From Arthrobacter livingstonensis (GTDB taxonomy: Bacteria; Actinomycetota; Actinomycetes; Actinomycetales; Micrococcaceae): a stretch of 64,000 bases of DNA. Both the position numbers and the translations under genes were made by a program. The DNA lies in contig NZ_QJVD01000012.1 in NCBI RefSeq assembly GCF_003219815.1, forward strand, positions 1-64,000, written 5' to 3'. Below the pieces are notes generated by a model. It was not told where the DNA came from and searched no databases. It saw only the letters and a list, made by a program, of their open reading frames with translations. Positions within the stretch are counted from its first letter, which is position 1, and each line of letters opens with the position of its first letter. Of this stretch, positions 31,836 through 39,626 are shown piece by piece.

Positions 31836-31891
31836 CTGTGGCGCAGTTGTTGCTAAAAATGGCCCGGAATTCAGCAACTACTGCGTCACAG
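31836..31891. terminator. Bidirectional hairpin terminator between fdhA and fliW
   Basis: CTGTGGCGCAGTTGTTGCT (31836-31854) pairs with AGCAACTACTGCGTCACAG (31873-31891), 19 bp with two mismatches around an 18-bp loop. It lies exactly between the converging fdhA and fliW genes. There is no long T-run, as is common for actinobacterial terminators. Confidence 0.75.
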
Positions 31892-31896
31892 TTGTG

Positions 31897-32280
31897 TCAG
31901 GCGGCGGCGAGGGGTGCGCGCAGCGGCCACGCGGTGCCCTCGAGAATGACCTGTACGCATGCCCCGCTTTCGGCGTTGAGCAGGATGGGGGCGGCGAGGT
32001 TGACAGTGCTCTGCGTGCCGGGGTTCACCACCACCAGCACTGTGGGGGCGTCCGTTCCGATGCGTTCGACGTCGGACGGCGCGGGCCGCGGTGTGTAGTC
32101 GGGCAGGTGTGTGGCCGCGTCCAGGACAAACAGCCGTGCTGTGGCGTCGGCAGCGGTGAGGGAGAAGAGGCCGGCTGCGCCCTCAATGGCTGCAAGCGTG
32201 AACTCCACTCTCGGCTCAAGTCCCGGCGGCGGCGCCGTGAAGTGGAGCGCGGACGGGAGCGCTAGCGTCGAGGCGCTCAT
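31897..32280 (-). CDS. fliW: Flagellar assembly factor FliW (CsrA antagonist)
   Basis: A 127-residue FliW homologue, slightly shorter than the usual 130-150. The family core is readable: the PGLEPRVEFTLAAIEGAAGL start, LFVLDAATHLPDYTPRPAPS, TVLVVVNPGTQSTVNLAAPI and LLNAESGACVQVILEG. FliW binds flagellin and CsrA in turn. When flagellin is exported, free FliW sequesters CsrA and releases flagellin mRNA for translation. Both partners are in this window (csrA at 59673, fliC at 36346). It starts four bases inside the flgL end and is the last gene of the leftward flgN-flgK-flgL-fliW operon. Confidence 0.88.
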   Translation of the reverse strand: MSASTLALPSALHFTAPPPGLEPRVEFTLAAIEGAAGLFSLTAADATARLFVLDAATHLPDYTPRPAPSDVERIGTDAPTVLVVVNPGTQSTVNLAAPILLNAESGACVQVILEGTAWPLRAPLAAA

Positions 32281-33170
32281 CGCAGGAAGTCCATGAGGGT
32301 TGGCTGGAGCACCTTGGCCGTGACGCTCAGGGCTGCCTGGTAGGCGAGCTCCTGGGCCTTGACGTCCAGGAAGGCCTTGGACAGGTCCAGGTCCTCAATG
32401 CCGGAGCGCTGGTTTTCCAGGTCGACGACGGCGTTTGCGTTGGCGTCCTGCGCGCGCAGCAATTGCGCGTGCCGGGCACCAACCTCGGAACGGCCGTTGA
32501 TGACAGTGCTCAGGGCCTTGTCCATGTCGCCGATGTCGGCAGAGCTGACGCCATCGCCGTTCTTCAGCGCGCCCGCAATTCTTGTCAGGAGTCCAAACAC
32601 CGAATCTCCTTTGTCGTCGGAACCGAAGATGGCGGGGCCGTTCGCGTCCACCCGGATGGTGGTGGTGGTGCTGATCCGGCGCTCCACCGTGCTGGTGTCC
32701 CCGTTGTAGACCGGTGGATTGCCGTCCGTGTAGGCCGCACCCGCACTGGAATTTCCGGCGAAGATGTTCCGCCCCTGGTACTGGGTGTTGGCCTTGGTCA
32801 GGAGCTCGGTTCGGATGGAGTCGAGCTGTGCGGCGATGGCCTTGCGCCCGTCCTCGTTGATGGCGCCGTTGGCCCCCTGCAGGGTCAGGTCCTTGGCGTT
32901 CTGCAGCAGCGTGGTGGCGCTGGCCAGTGCGTTGTCCGCCGTGGCCAGCCAGGCGGACCCGTCCGAAATGTTGCGTCCGTATTGGGCGGCGGCCGCCTGC
33001 TGGGCCCGGACCGCCATCGCGTCCGCCGCGGCGGACGGATTGTCGGAGACGTTGGAGAACGTCTTGAGGTCCGTGGCGGACTGCTGCAGCTGTGCCAGTT
33101 TGGCGGAGCTGGACTGCAGGTTCCGCTGTGCAGCGGCGGCCATGGTTTGCATCGTGACCCGTGTCATCAT
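32277..33170 (-). CDS. flgL: Flagellar hook-associated protein 3 (FlgL)
   Basis: A 297-residue FlgL: a hook-filament junction protein resembling flagellin at its ends. The N-terminus MMTRVTMQTMAAAAQRNLQS and SDLKTFSNVSDNPS-type segment (here TDLKTFSNVSDNPSAAADAM) are diagnostic, as is the C-terminal coiled region DLENQRSGIEDLDLSKAFLD, KAQELAYQAALSVTAKVLQP. It is exported through the flagellar apparatus without a Sec signal. It sits between flgK and fliW in a tightly spaced leftward operon driven by the sigma-28-like promoter at 35142-35171. The first of two adjacent ATGs is taken. Confidence 0.93.
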   Translation of the reverse strand: MMTRVTMQTMAAAAQRNLQSSSAKLAQLQQSATDLKTFSNVSDNPSAAADAMAVRAQQAAAAQYGRNISDGSAWLATADNALASATTLLQNAKDLTLQGANGAINEDGRKAIAAQLDSIRTELLTKANTQYQGRNIFAGNSSAGAAYTDGNPPVYNGDTSTVERRISTTTTIRVDANGPAIFGSDDKGDSVFGLLTRIAGALKNGDGVSSADIGDMDKALSTVINGRSEVGARHAQLLRAQDANANAVVDLENQRSGIEDLDLSKAFLDVKAQELAYQAALSVTAKVLQPTLMDFLR

Positions 33171-33172
33171 GG

Positions 33173-34600
33173 TCAGCGTCCCACCCTTCCGGTCTGGTTG
33201 ATGAGGACATCAAGTGCCTCGTCCATGGCCGTCATGACCCGCGCCGCAGCCTGGTAGGCGTGCTGGTAGGCCAGCAGGTTCACGTTTTCCTCATCGATGT
33301 CCACGGAGGCGTTGGACTGCTGCGCCCCCACCGCGTTGCTCAGCGCGGAGCCGGCAGCGACATCCTGCTGCAACGCTGTCCGGGCCGCGGTTCCCGTGGC
33401 GATGACGGTCTTGGTCCACTGCGCATCGGGCGAATCGGGACGAACGCCGATTTGGGAAATCTTGTCAGCGATGGAACCGTACCCCTCCAGGTCGACGGCG
33501 GCACCGGCGGCCGTGGCGACGCCGGCGGCATCCTTCGGCACGACAGTAAGACCCAGCGCCGCCGGCCCCACGGTGAATGTGAAGAAGTCATGTCCGGTGG
33601 TGCCATCTGCAATTGAGCCAGCGCGATGGATGTCATTGACCTGCTTGGCCAGTGTTTCCGCCAAGTTGTTATATTCGGCGGCGGTCTCCGCGATCACGCC
33701 GCCCGTGCCTTTCCCATCCACGGGGGCCAGCACCGAGAGGGTGCTGGCCAGCTGCCCGCCGTCCAGGTCCACGGCCATGCCGTCGCGCCGGGTCCATTCC
33801 AATTGGACGGGGCCGGCGGTGGCGTCGGTCATGCTGGTCTGACCGCCAATCTTGACCGTGTTGACCTGGCTGCCGGAGACCAGGACGTTGCCGCCGAGCA
33901 GGATCTCGTTGCCGCCGTTGGGCAGGTCCCGCACGGTGCCGCCAACCAGTTGGGAGAGCCTGGCAGTGAGGGTGTTGCGCTGGTCGATCAGTTCGCTGCT
34001 GGGGACCCCCGACGCCGCCGACGTGCGGATCTTGTCGTTGAGGTCGGCAACCTGGGAGGCCGTCGAGTTAACGTCCGCGGCAAGCAAGTCCGCCTTGGAC
34101 CGGGTCTGGGACCATTGCGTGTCAAGGCCCTTGTAACCGTCGGAAATGCTTTGGGCCAGTCCCGCGGCGCCCTGGAGCAGGGCGGTCGTGGCAGCGGGGT
34201 CGCCGGGGTTGTTGTGCACGCCCTGCCACGAGCCCCAAAAGGTTGTCAGCTGGCCGGAGACCGCGCCAGTTCCCGGCTCCTTCATGCGGGCCTGGATGTC
34301 GCTGAGGGCATCCGCACGGACATTGGTGTAGCCGGCGCTGGAAAAGGCCGTCCGCACCCGTGCGTCCAGGAACGCATCGCCCAACCGGGCAATGCCGGTG
34401 ACGTTGACGCCCTGGCCAGGCTTGACGCCGGCACTGTAGAGGGAACCGTTGACCGGCGCCCCAACGGCGGCTTGCTCCACGCGTTGGCGAGTGTAGCCGG
34501 AAGTGTTGACGTTGGTCAGGTTTGCACCAACGACGTTGAGCCCCGTCCGGGCGGCGTTCAGCCCGGACAGTGCCGTGGTCAGGCCGCTAAATGTACTCAA
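33173..34600 (-). CDS. flgK: Flagellar hook-associated protein 1 (FlgK)
   Basis: A 475-residue FlgK, the first hook-filament junction protein. The N-terminal rod-type motif is STFSGLTTALSGLNAARTGL and VVGANLTNVNTSGYTRQRVE, as in all axial proteins with the ANxxTxGYxR box. The C-terminal helix reads VDIDEENVNLLAYQHAYQAA, RVMTAMDEALDVLINQTGRV. The middle domain is variable and contains the QLSQLVGGTVRDLPNGGNEI segment. The start at 34600 has a modest ribosome site. It is preceded by its chaperone gene flgN (17-bp gap) and followed by flgL after two bases. Confidence 0.95.
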   Translation of the reverse strand: MSTFSGLTTALSGLNAARTGLNVVGANLTNVNTSGYTRQRVEQAAVGAPVNGSLYSAGVKPGQGVNVTGIARLGDAFLDARVRTAFSSAGYTNVRADALSDIQARMKEPGTGAVSGQLTTFWGSWQGVHNNPGDPAATTALLQGAAGLAQSISDGYKGLDTQWSQTRSKADLLAADVNSTASQVADLNDKIRTSAASGVPSSELIDQRNTLTARLSQLVGGTVRDLPNGGNEILLGGNVLVSGSQVNTVKIGGQTSMTDATAGPVQLEWTRRDGMAVDLDGGQLASTLSVLAPVDGKGTGGVIAETAAEYNNLAETLAKQVNDIHRAGSIADGTTGHDFFTFTVGPAALGLTVVPKDAAGVATAAGAAVDLEGYGSIADKISQIGVRPDSPDAQWTKTVIATGTAARTALQQDVAAGSALSNAVGAQQSNASVDIDEENVNLLAYQHAYQAAARVMTAMDEALDVLINQTGRVGR

Positions 34601-34617
34601 CTTGTGTCCTCAACATT

Positions 34618-35100
34618 TCAAACGCTCTTGTCCAGGAACCGCGAGCCCGCATCCTGGCGGGTGTGTCCCAAATGGTTGTAGGTGCCCGCGTCCGGAGCCA
34701 TCCCGGCCACGGTTTCCTGGGCGGAGCGCAGCCCGGCGCGCAGAAACTGCAGATTGGTGTCGCGCAGGCTGCGGATCTGGTCCACCTGCGTGGTCAACGC
34801 CGCAAAATGCGCGGACAGGATCTCACCCCAGGGGCCGCCCGCCGCTCCTTCCGCCAGGTCCTGCAAGGTCGCATTGTCCGCCAGGCCCCATGCCAGGGCC
34901 ACGGAGGATGCCACCGCCGTCCGTTCCAGCGATGCCGCGCGGAGGCGGTCCATGACGTGTTCCACTTCCCGGGTGGCATGATCGAGCCAACGGGTCTTGC
35001 CGGACTGGAGGATCAGATGCTCCTCGTCCAGCTTGAAGACCAGCAGGTCCAGCAATTCACGTTCACGCCACAGCAAGGTGGTTAATTCCTCAGGCCCCAT
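34618..35100 (-). CDS. flgN: FlgN-like export chaperone for FlgK/FlgL
   Basis: A 160-residue helical protein: MGPEELTTLLWRERELLDLL, VFKLDEEHLILQSGKTRWLD, HATREVEHVMDRLRAASLER. The first two segments form the long coiled N-terminal hairpin of FlgN family chaperones. The C-terminal HFAALTTQVDQIRSLRDTNL and QFLRAGLRSAQETVAGM bind substrate in characterised FlgN. It is promoter-proximal in the leftward operon, immediately before its clients flgK and flgL, which supports the assignment more than sequence identity does. AAAGGACC just upstream gives a fair ribosome site. No flgM anti-sigma gene is found next to it. Confidence 0.85.
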   Translation of the reverse strand: MGPEELTTLLWRERELLDLLVFKLDEEHLILQSGKTRWLDHATREVEHVMDRLRAASLERTAVASSVALAWGLADNATLQDLAEGAAGGPWGEILSAHFAALTTQVDQIRSLRDTNLQFLRAGLRSAQETVAGMAPDAGTYNHLGHTRQDAGSRFLDKSV

Positions 35101-35141
35101 GTAAAGGTCCTTTCAACGGGCCGAAGGGTGTCTACACCTAC

Positions 35142-35171
35142 CTATCGGCGCACCCGGTCTCATCCGTAAGG
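35142..35171 (-). promoter_or_regulatory. FliA-type (sigma-28) promoter for flgN-flgK-flgL-fliW
   Basis: Read on the reverse strand: CCTTACG (35171-35165), a 15-base spacer, then GCCGATAG (35149-35142). The -10 box is one base from the textbook sigma-28 GCCGATAA. Four rightward sites in the window share the same layout with a 14-base spacer. The transcript would begin about 35 bp before the flgN start. Confidence 0.75.
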
Positions 35172-35287
35172 GCTATTTGTACACGTTTTGGCTGGGAGTC
35201 CCCTGAACCCCGCCAAAAAATGTAGCCAAATCGATATATAAATACTATTGCCTGGTACTGCAACCCCTTGCCAAAAGGCTTACAGTG

Positions 35288-35298
35288 AAGTGTCACTT
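35288..35298. promoter_or_regulatory. Palindrome AAGTGTCACTT upstream of the flagellar sigma gene
   Basis: AAGTGTCACTT is a perfect odd palindrome inside the AT-rich part of the 275-bp flgN-fliA gap, about 80 bp before the sigma factor start. The gap also contains the AT run CGATATATAAATAC (35232-35245). With the first flagellar promoter expected here, it is a candidate operator for a master regulator; no factor can be named. Confidence 0.35.
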
Positions 35299-35375
35299 GT
35301 GATATCCGCACGTGGCACACCTGGGGGGGTGTCGGTTGCGACGTTCTGTCATAAGTTGCCGAGGGGGAATTACCG

Positions 35376-36212
35376 TTGAATCGCGAAGAACGCGACCATC
35401 TTGTTGTGCAAAATTTGCCACTGGTGGGGTATTTGGTTTCTGAAATTTGCATGCGCGCCAGTCACTTGTCCAGACCGGACTTGACGCAGGTGGGCGCCAT
35501 TGCGCTCATCCAGTGCGCGGAGTCGTTCGACGCGAGCCTTGGCGTGCCCTTTGGGGCCTATGCCAGGCGCCGCATCAAGGGCGCCTTCGCCGATGAGCTG
35601 CGGCGCGAGGACTGGGCCACCCGGGGCGCGCGGTCCCGCATGAGCGAGCTTGCGCTCATGCAGGAGACGTTGTCCGGAGCCCTGCGCCGCCAGCCTTCCG
35701 CCGACGAACTCGCCGCAGCCCTGGGCGTGGACCGTGCCACCGTGGAGGCGTCACAGCTCGACGCCGCCCGCAGCGTCACGCCGTTGACGGACGTGATCGC
35801 GGACATGGTCGCGGCGACGTCGCAGACACCCGAGGAGGCCGTGCTGCAGGCTGAGCACGAGGGGTTCCTCGGCGCGGCCGTTGCGGCACTGCCCGAGAAG
35901 ATGCGCTACATCGTGGAGCAGATCTACTACGGCGACCGCAACGTGAAGGATCTGGCCGAAGAACTTGGCTCGAGCCATTCCGCCGTGTCCCAGCAGCGCA
36001 CCGAGGCGATGCGGCTGCTGCGCGACGGCATTGAACGCCACTACCTGGCGACGGCGGATGCCGCCTCCGTGCCGCACACCCGCATTGCGGCCTCCCGCCG
36101 GGAGGAATACCTGTCCGACCTCGGCGCACGCACCTTGGGCGGCGCCACGCGGGTGCGCAGCCACCATGTGTTCCGGGACGGACTGGCGAAGTCCCTGCCC
36201 GCGCTGGGATAA
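35376..36212 (+). CDS. fliA: Flagellar-type sigma factor (FliA/SigD/WhiG class)
   Basis: A 278-residue group 3 sigma factor. Region 2 includes LVVQNLPLVGYLVSEICMRA, SRPDLTQVGAIALIQCAESF, and FGAYARRRIKGAFADELRRE. The RRRIKGAxxDELR block is typical of FliA/WhiG. Region 3 is ETLSGALRRQPSADELAAAL; region 4 (about 195-245) reads ALPEKMRYIVEQIYYGDRNV and KDLAEELGSSHSAVSQQRTE. The C-terminal 45 residues extend beyond most FliA proteins. TTG at 35376 follows GAGGGGG at nine bases. Five matching promoters in the window, all before flagellar genes, support the flagellar role. No FlgM anti-sigma is encoded in the window. Confidence 0.93.
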   Translation: MNREERDHLVVQNLPLVGYLVSEICMRASHLSRPDLTQVGAIALIQCAESFDASLGVPFGAYARRRIKGAFADELRREDWATRGARSRMSELALMQETLSGALRRQPSADELAAALGVDRATVEASQLDAARSVTPLTDVIADMVAATSQTPEEAVLQAEHEGFLGAAVAALPEKMRYIVEQIYYGDRNVKDLAEELGSSHSAVSQQRTEAMRLLRDGIERHYLATADAASVPHTRIAASRREEYLSDLGARTLGGATRVRSHHVFRDGLAKSLPALG

Positions 36213-36253
36213 GGACCTCGCGGTGGAGACCGTGAAGTTGGGGAACCTTAACT

Positions 36254-36282
36254 CCTAACGGCGCGGAACGAGTTGCCGAGAG
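36254..36282 (+). promoter_or_regulatory. FliA-type promoter for fliC
   Basis: CCTAACG (36254-36260), 14-base spacer, GCCGAGAG (36275-36282). The -35 core TAAC is 15 bases from the -10, the exact spacing of sigma-28 promoters. Predicted transcript start is near 36289, giving a leader of about 57 nucleotides. Confidence 0.72.
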
Positions 36283-36298
36283 TTGCTGGCAGTTGCCC

Positions 36299-36335
36299 AC
36301 GGATGGGCGGCACGTACAGTACCCACACTCACGGA
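36299..36335 (+). promoter_or_regulatory. Two candidate CsrA-binding sites in the fliC leader
   Basis: CACGGATG and CACGGAGG place the CsrA core ANGGA at 36299-36303 and 36331-36335, 32 bases apart. The second is the ribosome-binding site of fliC itself. Two GGA sites with one covering the Shine-Dalgarno is the arrangement by which CsrA blocks flagellin (hag) translation in Bacillus subtilis. Binding here is inferred. Confidence 0.5.
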
Positions 36336-36345
36336 GGATTTACTC

Positions 36346-37200
36346 ATGGGCATGCAAGTCAACACCAACATTTCCGCCAACAACGCCTACCGCAACCTGA
36401 ACAACACGCAGAACGCGCTGTCCAAGTCGATGGAGAAGCTCTCCAGCGGCCTGCGCATCAACCGTGCTGCCGACGACGCAGCCGGTCTTTCCATCTCGGA
36501 AGGCCTGAAGTCCCAGGTCAGCGGCTCCACCGTTGCGGCCCGCAACGCCCAGGACGGCATCTCGGTCATCCAGACCGCTGAAGGCGCCCTGACCGAAGTC
36601 CATACCATCCTGCAGCGCATGCGCGACCTTGCCGTGCAGGGCTCCAACGACTCGAACAATGACGATTCGCGCCTGTCCATCAAGAAGGAAGGCGACCAGC
36701 TCGGCCAGGAATTGGACCGCATCACGGAGAACACCAACTTCAATGGCATCAAGCTGCTGGGCACACCGGTGGCGCCGGCCACTGGCACTCTGAACTTCCA
36801 AGTCGGCACCGGCGGCACGGCAACCGACAACATTGCGGTTAAGCTGGCCGACGTTAAGACTGCAGTGGGCACCCTGTCGGATGCGGCTGCGGCGGCAGGG
36901 TTTGATGTGTCAACCCATGACCTGGCGCAGGCGAGCATTGCCACGATTGATACCGCGATCAAGAACATCTCCACGTCCCGTTCAGACCTGGGTGCCTCGC
37001 AGAACCGCCTCGAGTCGGCCAGCCGCTCCTTGGCAGTGTCCAAGGAAAACCTCTCCGCTGCCGCATCGCGCATCACGGATGTTGACATGGCCGAGGAAAT
37101 GGTGAGCTTCACCCGTTCCAACATCCTGTCCCAGGCCGGCACGGCCATGCTGGCGCAGGCCAACCAGAGCAACCAGGGCGTCCTGAAGCTCCTGGGCTAA
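36346..37200 (+). CDS. fliC: Flagellin
   Basis: A 284-residue flagellin with conserved ends: MGMQVNTNISANNAYRNLNN and SMEKLSSGLRINRAADDAAG at the N-terminus (D0/D1), and SRITDVDMAEEMVSFTRSNI, LSQAGTAMLAQANQSNQGVL at the C-terminus. The central region (about 145-215) is short and glycine/threonine-rich, so the outer D2/D3 domains are minimal. GGAGG lies ten bases upstream of the ATG at 36346, which is the family start; the open frame upstream is rejected. It has its own sigma-28-like promoter, CsrA-like sites in its leader, and a strong hairpin after the stop. It is the only flagellin gene in the window. Confidence 0.97.
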   Translation: MGMQVNTNISANNAYRNLNNTQNALSKSMEKLSSGLRINRAADDAAGLSISEGLKSQVSGSTVAARNAQDGISVIQTAEGALTEVHTILQRMRDLAVQGSNDSNNDDSRLSIKKEGDQLGQELDRITENTNFNGIKLLGTPVAPATGTLNFQVGTGGTATDNIAVKLADVKTAVGTLSDAAAAAGFDVSTHDLAQASIATIDTAIKNISTSRSDLGASQNRLESASRSLAVSKENLSAAASRITDVDMAEEMVSFTRSNILSQAGTAMLAQANQSNQGVLKLLG

Positions 37201-37239
37201 ACCAGCAACACCGCCGGACCCTGAGGGTTCCGGCACCCT

Positions 37240-37268
37240 GTGGCGGCCGGCATTGCGCCGGCCGCCAC
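37240..37268 (+). terminator. Hairpin terminator after fliC
   Basis: GTGGCGGCCGGC (37240-37251) pairs perfectly with GCCGGCCGCCAC (37257-37268) around a five-base loop, 40 bp after the flagellin stop. A weaker hairpin CCGGACCC…GGGTTCCGG precedes it. Such a GC-rich 12-bp stem would end or strongly reduce transcription before fliD and stabilise the abundant fliC message. Confidence 0.75.
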
Positions 37269-37305
37269 CACAAATTCCTGACGCGCTGTGAAGAGGAGAC
37301 CGCCC

Positions 37306-38685
37306 ATGGGCATGGGAATCGACGGACTGGCTTCCGGGCTGAACACCACTGACATCATCAACGCCTTGATGAACGCCGCGGCCATCCCGCAGACACAGAT
37401 GAAGACCAAGGTCTCCACCGACACCTACCTGCTCAACGCCCTGCAGGCCCTCAACACCAAATTCGCCGCCCTGACCACCCAGGCGGCAGCCCTTGCCAAG
37501 CCCGACGGCCTGGCCAAGTACCAGGTGGCATCCTCGTCGGCCGCCATCACCGCGACACTTTCGGCCAACGCAAAACCGATCAGCCTTGACCTTTCCGTCA
37601 CGCAGTTGGCGCAGGCCCACTCCGTCGTGACGGCGCCACTGCAGCAATGGCCGAGCAGTCCGCCCGTACTTACTTTCGTCAAAAACGGCGTTCAAACAGA
37701 AATCACGCCGGAGTCGGACTCCCTTGATGACGTGGCTTATGCCATCAACAAATCAGCCGCCGGTGTTTCCGCCGTGAAGATTGCCGCTGGAACCGACGGA
37801 TCCGGCAACGCCCAATACCGCCTGCAGATCACTTCCTCGGACACGGGATCCGCCGGCACGTTCTCCATCTACCAGGGCAGCGCGGCCGACGTCACGGCCG
37901 GCACGGCCCCGGCCCTTGCGGGCACCACCGTCCTGCGGGCCGGGCAGGATGCCCAGGTCAAGATGTGGGCCGATACGGCCGCGGAACAAATCATCACCTC
38001 CGGCACGAACACCTTCACCGCACTTGCCCCCGGTCTGGACATCACCGTCCATCAGCTTTCGGCCACCCCCGTCAGCCTGAATGTGACCCGCGATGCCAGC
38101 CAGGTCACTACTGCCGCCAAGGACCTGGTCTCCAATGTCAACATCATCCTTGGTTCCATTTTCACGCAGTCCGCCGTGTCCAGCGCCCCGGGAGCCACCG
38201 GCAGTGCCGCTGTCACAGCTGGGCTGTTCACGTCCAACAGCACCACCTCTTCGGCCAAGGACCGCCTGTTTACCGCCGTGGTATCTCCTGTCAACGGCCT
38301 CTCGCCAGCAACCATCGGCATCAACAGCACGAAAAACGGCGACTTCACCTTTGACGCGGACGCATTTGCCGCGGCGTACGCCAAGGATCCGGCCCTGGTG
38401 GAAAGCACCCTGCAAACCATCGCGGGGCGGGTGGCCGATGCCGCCAAGGCAGTGTCCGATCCCTACGATGGCACGCTATCCCAAAGCATCAAGGGCCAAC
38501 AGACGGTCATCAACGACTTCAATGACCAGATTCTCAAATGGGATGACAGGCTGGCCCAGCGGCGCAGTGCCCTGACCACTGTCTATGCCAACCTGGAGGT
38601 CCAGCTGGGCAGGATGCAGTCCCAGCAAAACTGGCTCACCTCACAAATCAGTTCCTTCGACTCCGCAAGCAGCTCAAAGAAGTGA
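37306..38685 (+). CDS. fliD: Flagellar filament cap protein FliD (HAP2)
   Basis: A 459-residue FliD. The N-terminal FliD_N part is MGMGIDGLASGLNTTDIINA and LMNAAAIPQTQMKTKVSTDT, with typical IDGLASGLDT-like wording. The C-terminal coiled tail reads SIKGQQTVINDFNDQILKWD and RSALTTVYANLEVQLGRMQS, QQNWLTSQISSF. The central portion is Ala/Thr/Ser-rich, as in exposed cap domains. It is exported at the filament tip and folds flagellin as it emerges. ATG at 37306 follows GAGGAGA; the longer frame from 37288 lacks support. It overlaps fliS by four bases. The hairpin after fliC lies upstream, so either read-through or a separate weak promoter must drive it. Confidence 0.95.
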   Translation: MGMGIDGLASGLNTTDIINALMNAAAIPQTQMKTKVSTDTYLLNALQALNTKFAALTTQAAALAKPDGLAKYQVASSSAAITATLSANAKPISLDLSVTQLAQAHSVVTAPLQQWPSSPPVLTFVKNGVQTEITPESDSLDDVAYAINKSAAGVSAVKIAAGTDGSGNAQYRLQITSSDTGSAGTFSIYQGSAADVTAGTAPALAGTTVLRAGQDAQVKMWADTAAEQIITSGTNTFTALAPGLDITVHQLSATPVSLNVTRDASQVTTAAKDLVSNVNIILGSIFTQSAVSSAPGATGSAAVTAGLFTSNSTTSSAKDRLFTAVVSPVNGLSPATIGINSTKNGDFTFDADAFAAAYAKDPALVESTLQTIAGRVADAAKAVSDPYDGTLSQSIKGQQTVINDFNDQILKWDDRLAQRRSALTTVYANLEVQLGRMQSQQNWLTSQISSFDSASSSKK

Positions 38686-39098
38686 CCGTGGCAACCAATA
38701 ACCGGGCCCTGAACGCCTTCCAGCGCGAGGCCATCCTTTCCGCCTCCCCGGCACGCCTGCTGGTGATGCTCTACGACCGCCTCATGCTGGACCTGGCCCG
38801 CGCCGAGTCGGCCCAGGTGGCCGGGGAGTGGGAAGCAGCGGGGAAGCAATTGCTGCACGCCCAGGACATCATTGCCGAGCTGGCCGGTTCCCTGGAAGTC
38901 GGTGCGTGGGATGGGGGCGAGAATCTGCTGGGCATCTACAATTACGCCGGCACGGCCATGATGAACGCCAACATCTACCGCAACGTTGAACTGACCCGCG
39001 AATGCAGCGCACTGCTGGAGCCGCTGCGCCAGAGCTGGCACGCCGCCGCCGCCGCCCCTGCGCCGCTGGCAGCTGGCCCCGCCGGTGGCATCGGATGA
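38682..39098 (+). CDS. fliS: Flagellin export chaperone FliS
   Basis: A 138-residue FliS with the four-helix family pattern: NAFQREAILSASPARLLVML and YDRLMLDLARAESAQVAG, where SPxxLLxMLYDRL is the signature. LLGIYNYAGTAMMNANIYRN then precedes the last helix. The extra C-terminal 20 residues are Ala/Pro-rich. FliS binds the C-terminal helices of flagellin in the cytoplasm and prevents early polymerisation. The GTG at 38682 overlaps the fliD stop and the gene's own end overlaps the following small gene by four bases. Both overlaps indicate co-translation. Confidence 0.93.
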   Translation: MTVATNNRALNAFQREAILSASPARLLVMLYDRLMLDLARAESAQVAGEWEAAGKQLLHAQDIIAELAGSLEVGAWDGGENLLGIYNYAGTAMMNANIYRNVELTRECSALLEPLRQSWHAAAAAPAPLAAGPAGGIG

Positions 39099-39478
39099 GC
39101 ATCTGGCCCACGCCCATGATGTCCGCTGACAAGACACTTAACGAGCTGCCCGTCGACGAAAGATCACTGCAACGGTGGCAGGAGTCGCTGGCCGCGCTGG
39201 AGCGTGACGCCGACGCGGCGCTCGGCCTCCCCGCAGCAATGGCAACATTGCACGAAAACACGCTGCACGAAAAAACGCGCGTCGACACCTGGGAGCCACC
39301 CGTCGAGCTGGGGCCGCTGCCGCAGATCTTCGTGGAGCGCGCAAGGGCGCTGGCCTCCCTGCAACAGCGCGCGGCAGCCAGGCTCGCGGCGGCCAGGGCC
39401 GACGTCGAACATGAACTGGCGGAACTCACCCGGCCGCGCAGGCAGGTACAGCCGGTGTACGTGGACGTCACCGGATAG
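39095..39478 (+). CDS. Small flagellar-locus protein at the fliT position
   Basis: A 127-residue soluble helical protein starting MSIWPTPMMSADKTLNELPV. Helical segments are SLQRWQESLAALERDADAAL and FVERARALASLQQRAAARLA, AARADVEHELAELTRPRRQ, which can form coiled coils. In many bacteria fliT, the chaperone of FliD, follows fliS, and this protein has the size and helical nature expected. Sequence similarity to FliT is not recognisable by eye, so the name is withheld. The ATG overlaps the fliS stop. The next gene flgB has its own promoter, so this is probably the end of the fliD-fliS transcript. Confidence 0.7.
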   Translation: MSIWPTPMMSADKTLNELPVDERSLQRWQESLAALERDADAALGLPAAMATLHENTLHEKTRVDTWEPPVELGPLPQIFVERARALASLQQRAAARLAAARADVEHELAELTRPRRQVQPVYVDVTG

Positions 39479-39528
39479 CCTGCCCGCAGCGTTGCCAATA
39501 GGCACGCTAAAACGTGTTGCGCACAACG

Positions 39529-39557
39529 CCTTACGCACGCTTCTGCAGTGCCGATAA
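39529..39557 (+). promoter_or_regulatory. FliA-type promoter for the flgB-fliK operon
   Basis: CCTTACG (39529-39535), 14-base spacer, GCCGATAA (39550-39557): a perfect sigma-28 -10 box at canonical distance from TTAC. Predicted start near 39564, giving about 63 nucleotides of leader before the flgB GTG. Confidence 0.8.
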
Positions 39558-39626
39558 GTACGAGTGAGCACGGATTGCTCGCCCCAGGCCACGGACCGGC
39601 CCCATCCCTTGTCAAGGAAGAGCGCA

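Noticed and set aside
35341-35365. Sigma-28 promoter directly before the sigma factor gene
   Set aside because: Spacer and GCCGAGGG fit, but the -35 agrees only at ACG, and the start would fall after the ribosome site GAGGGG. Kept as a question, not called as a promoter.
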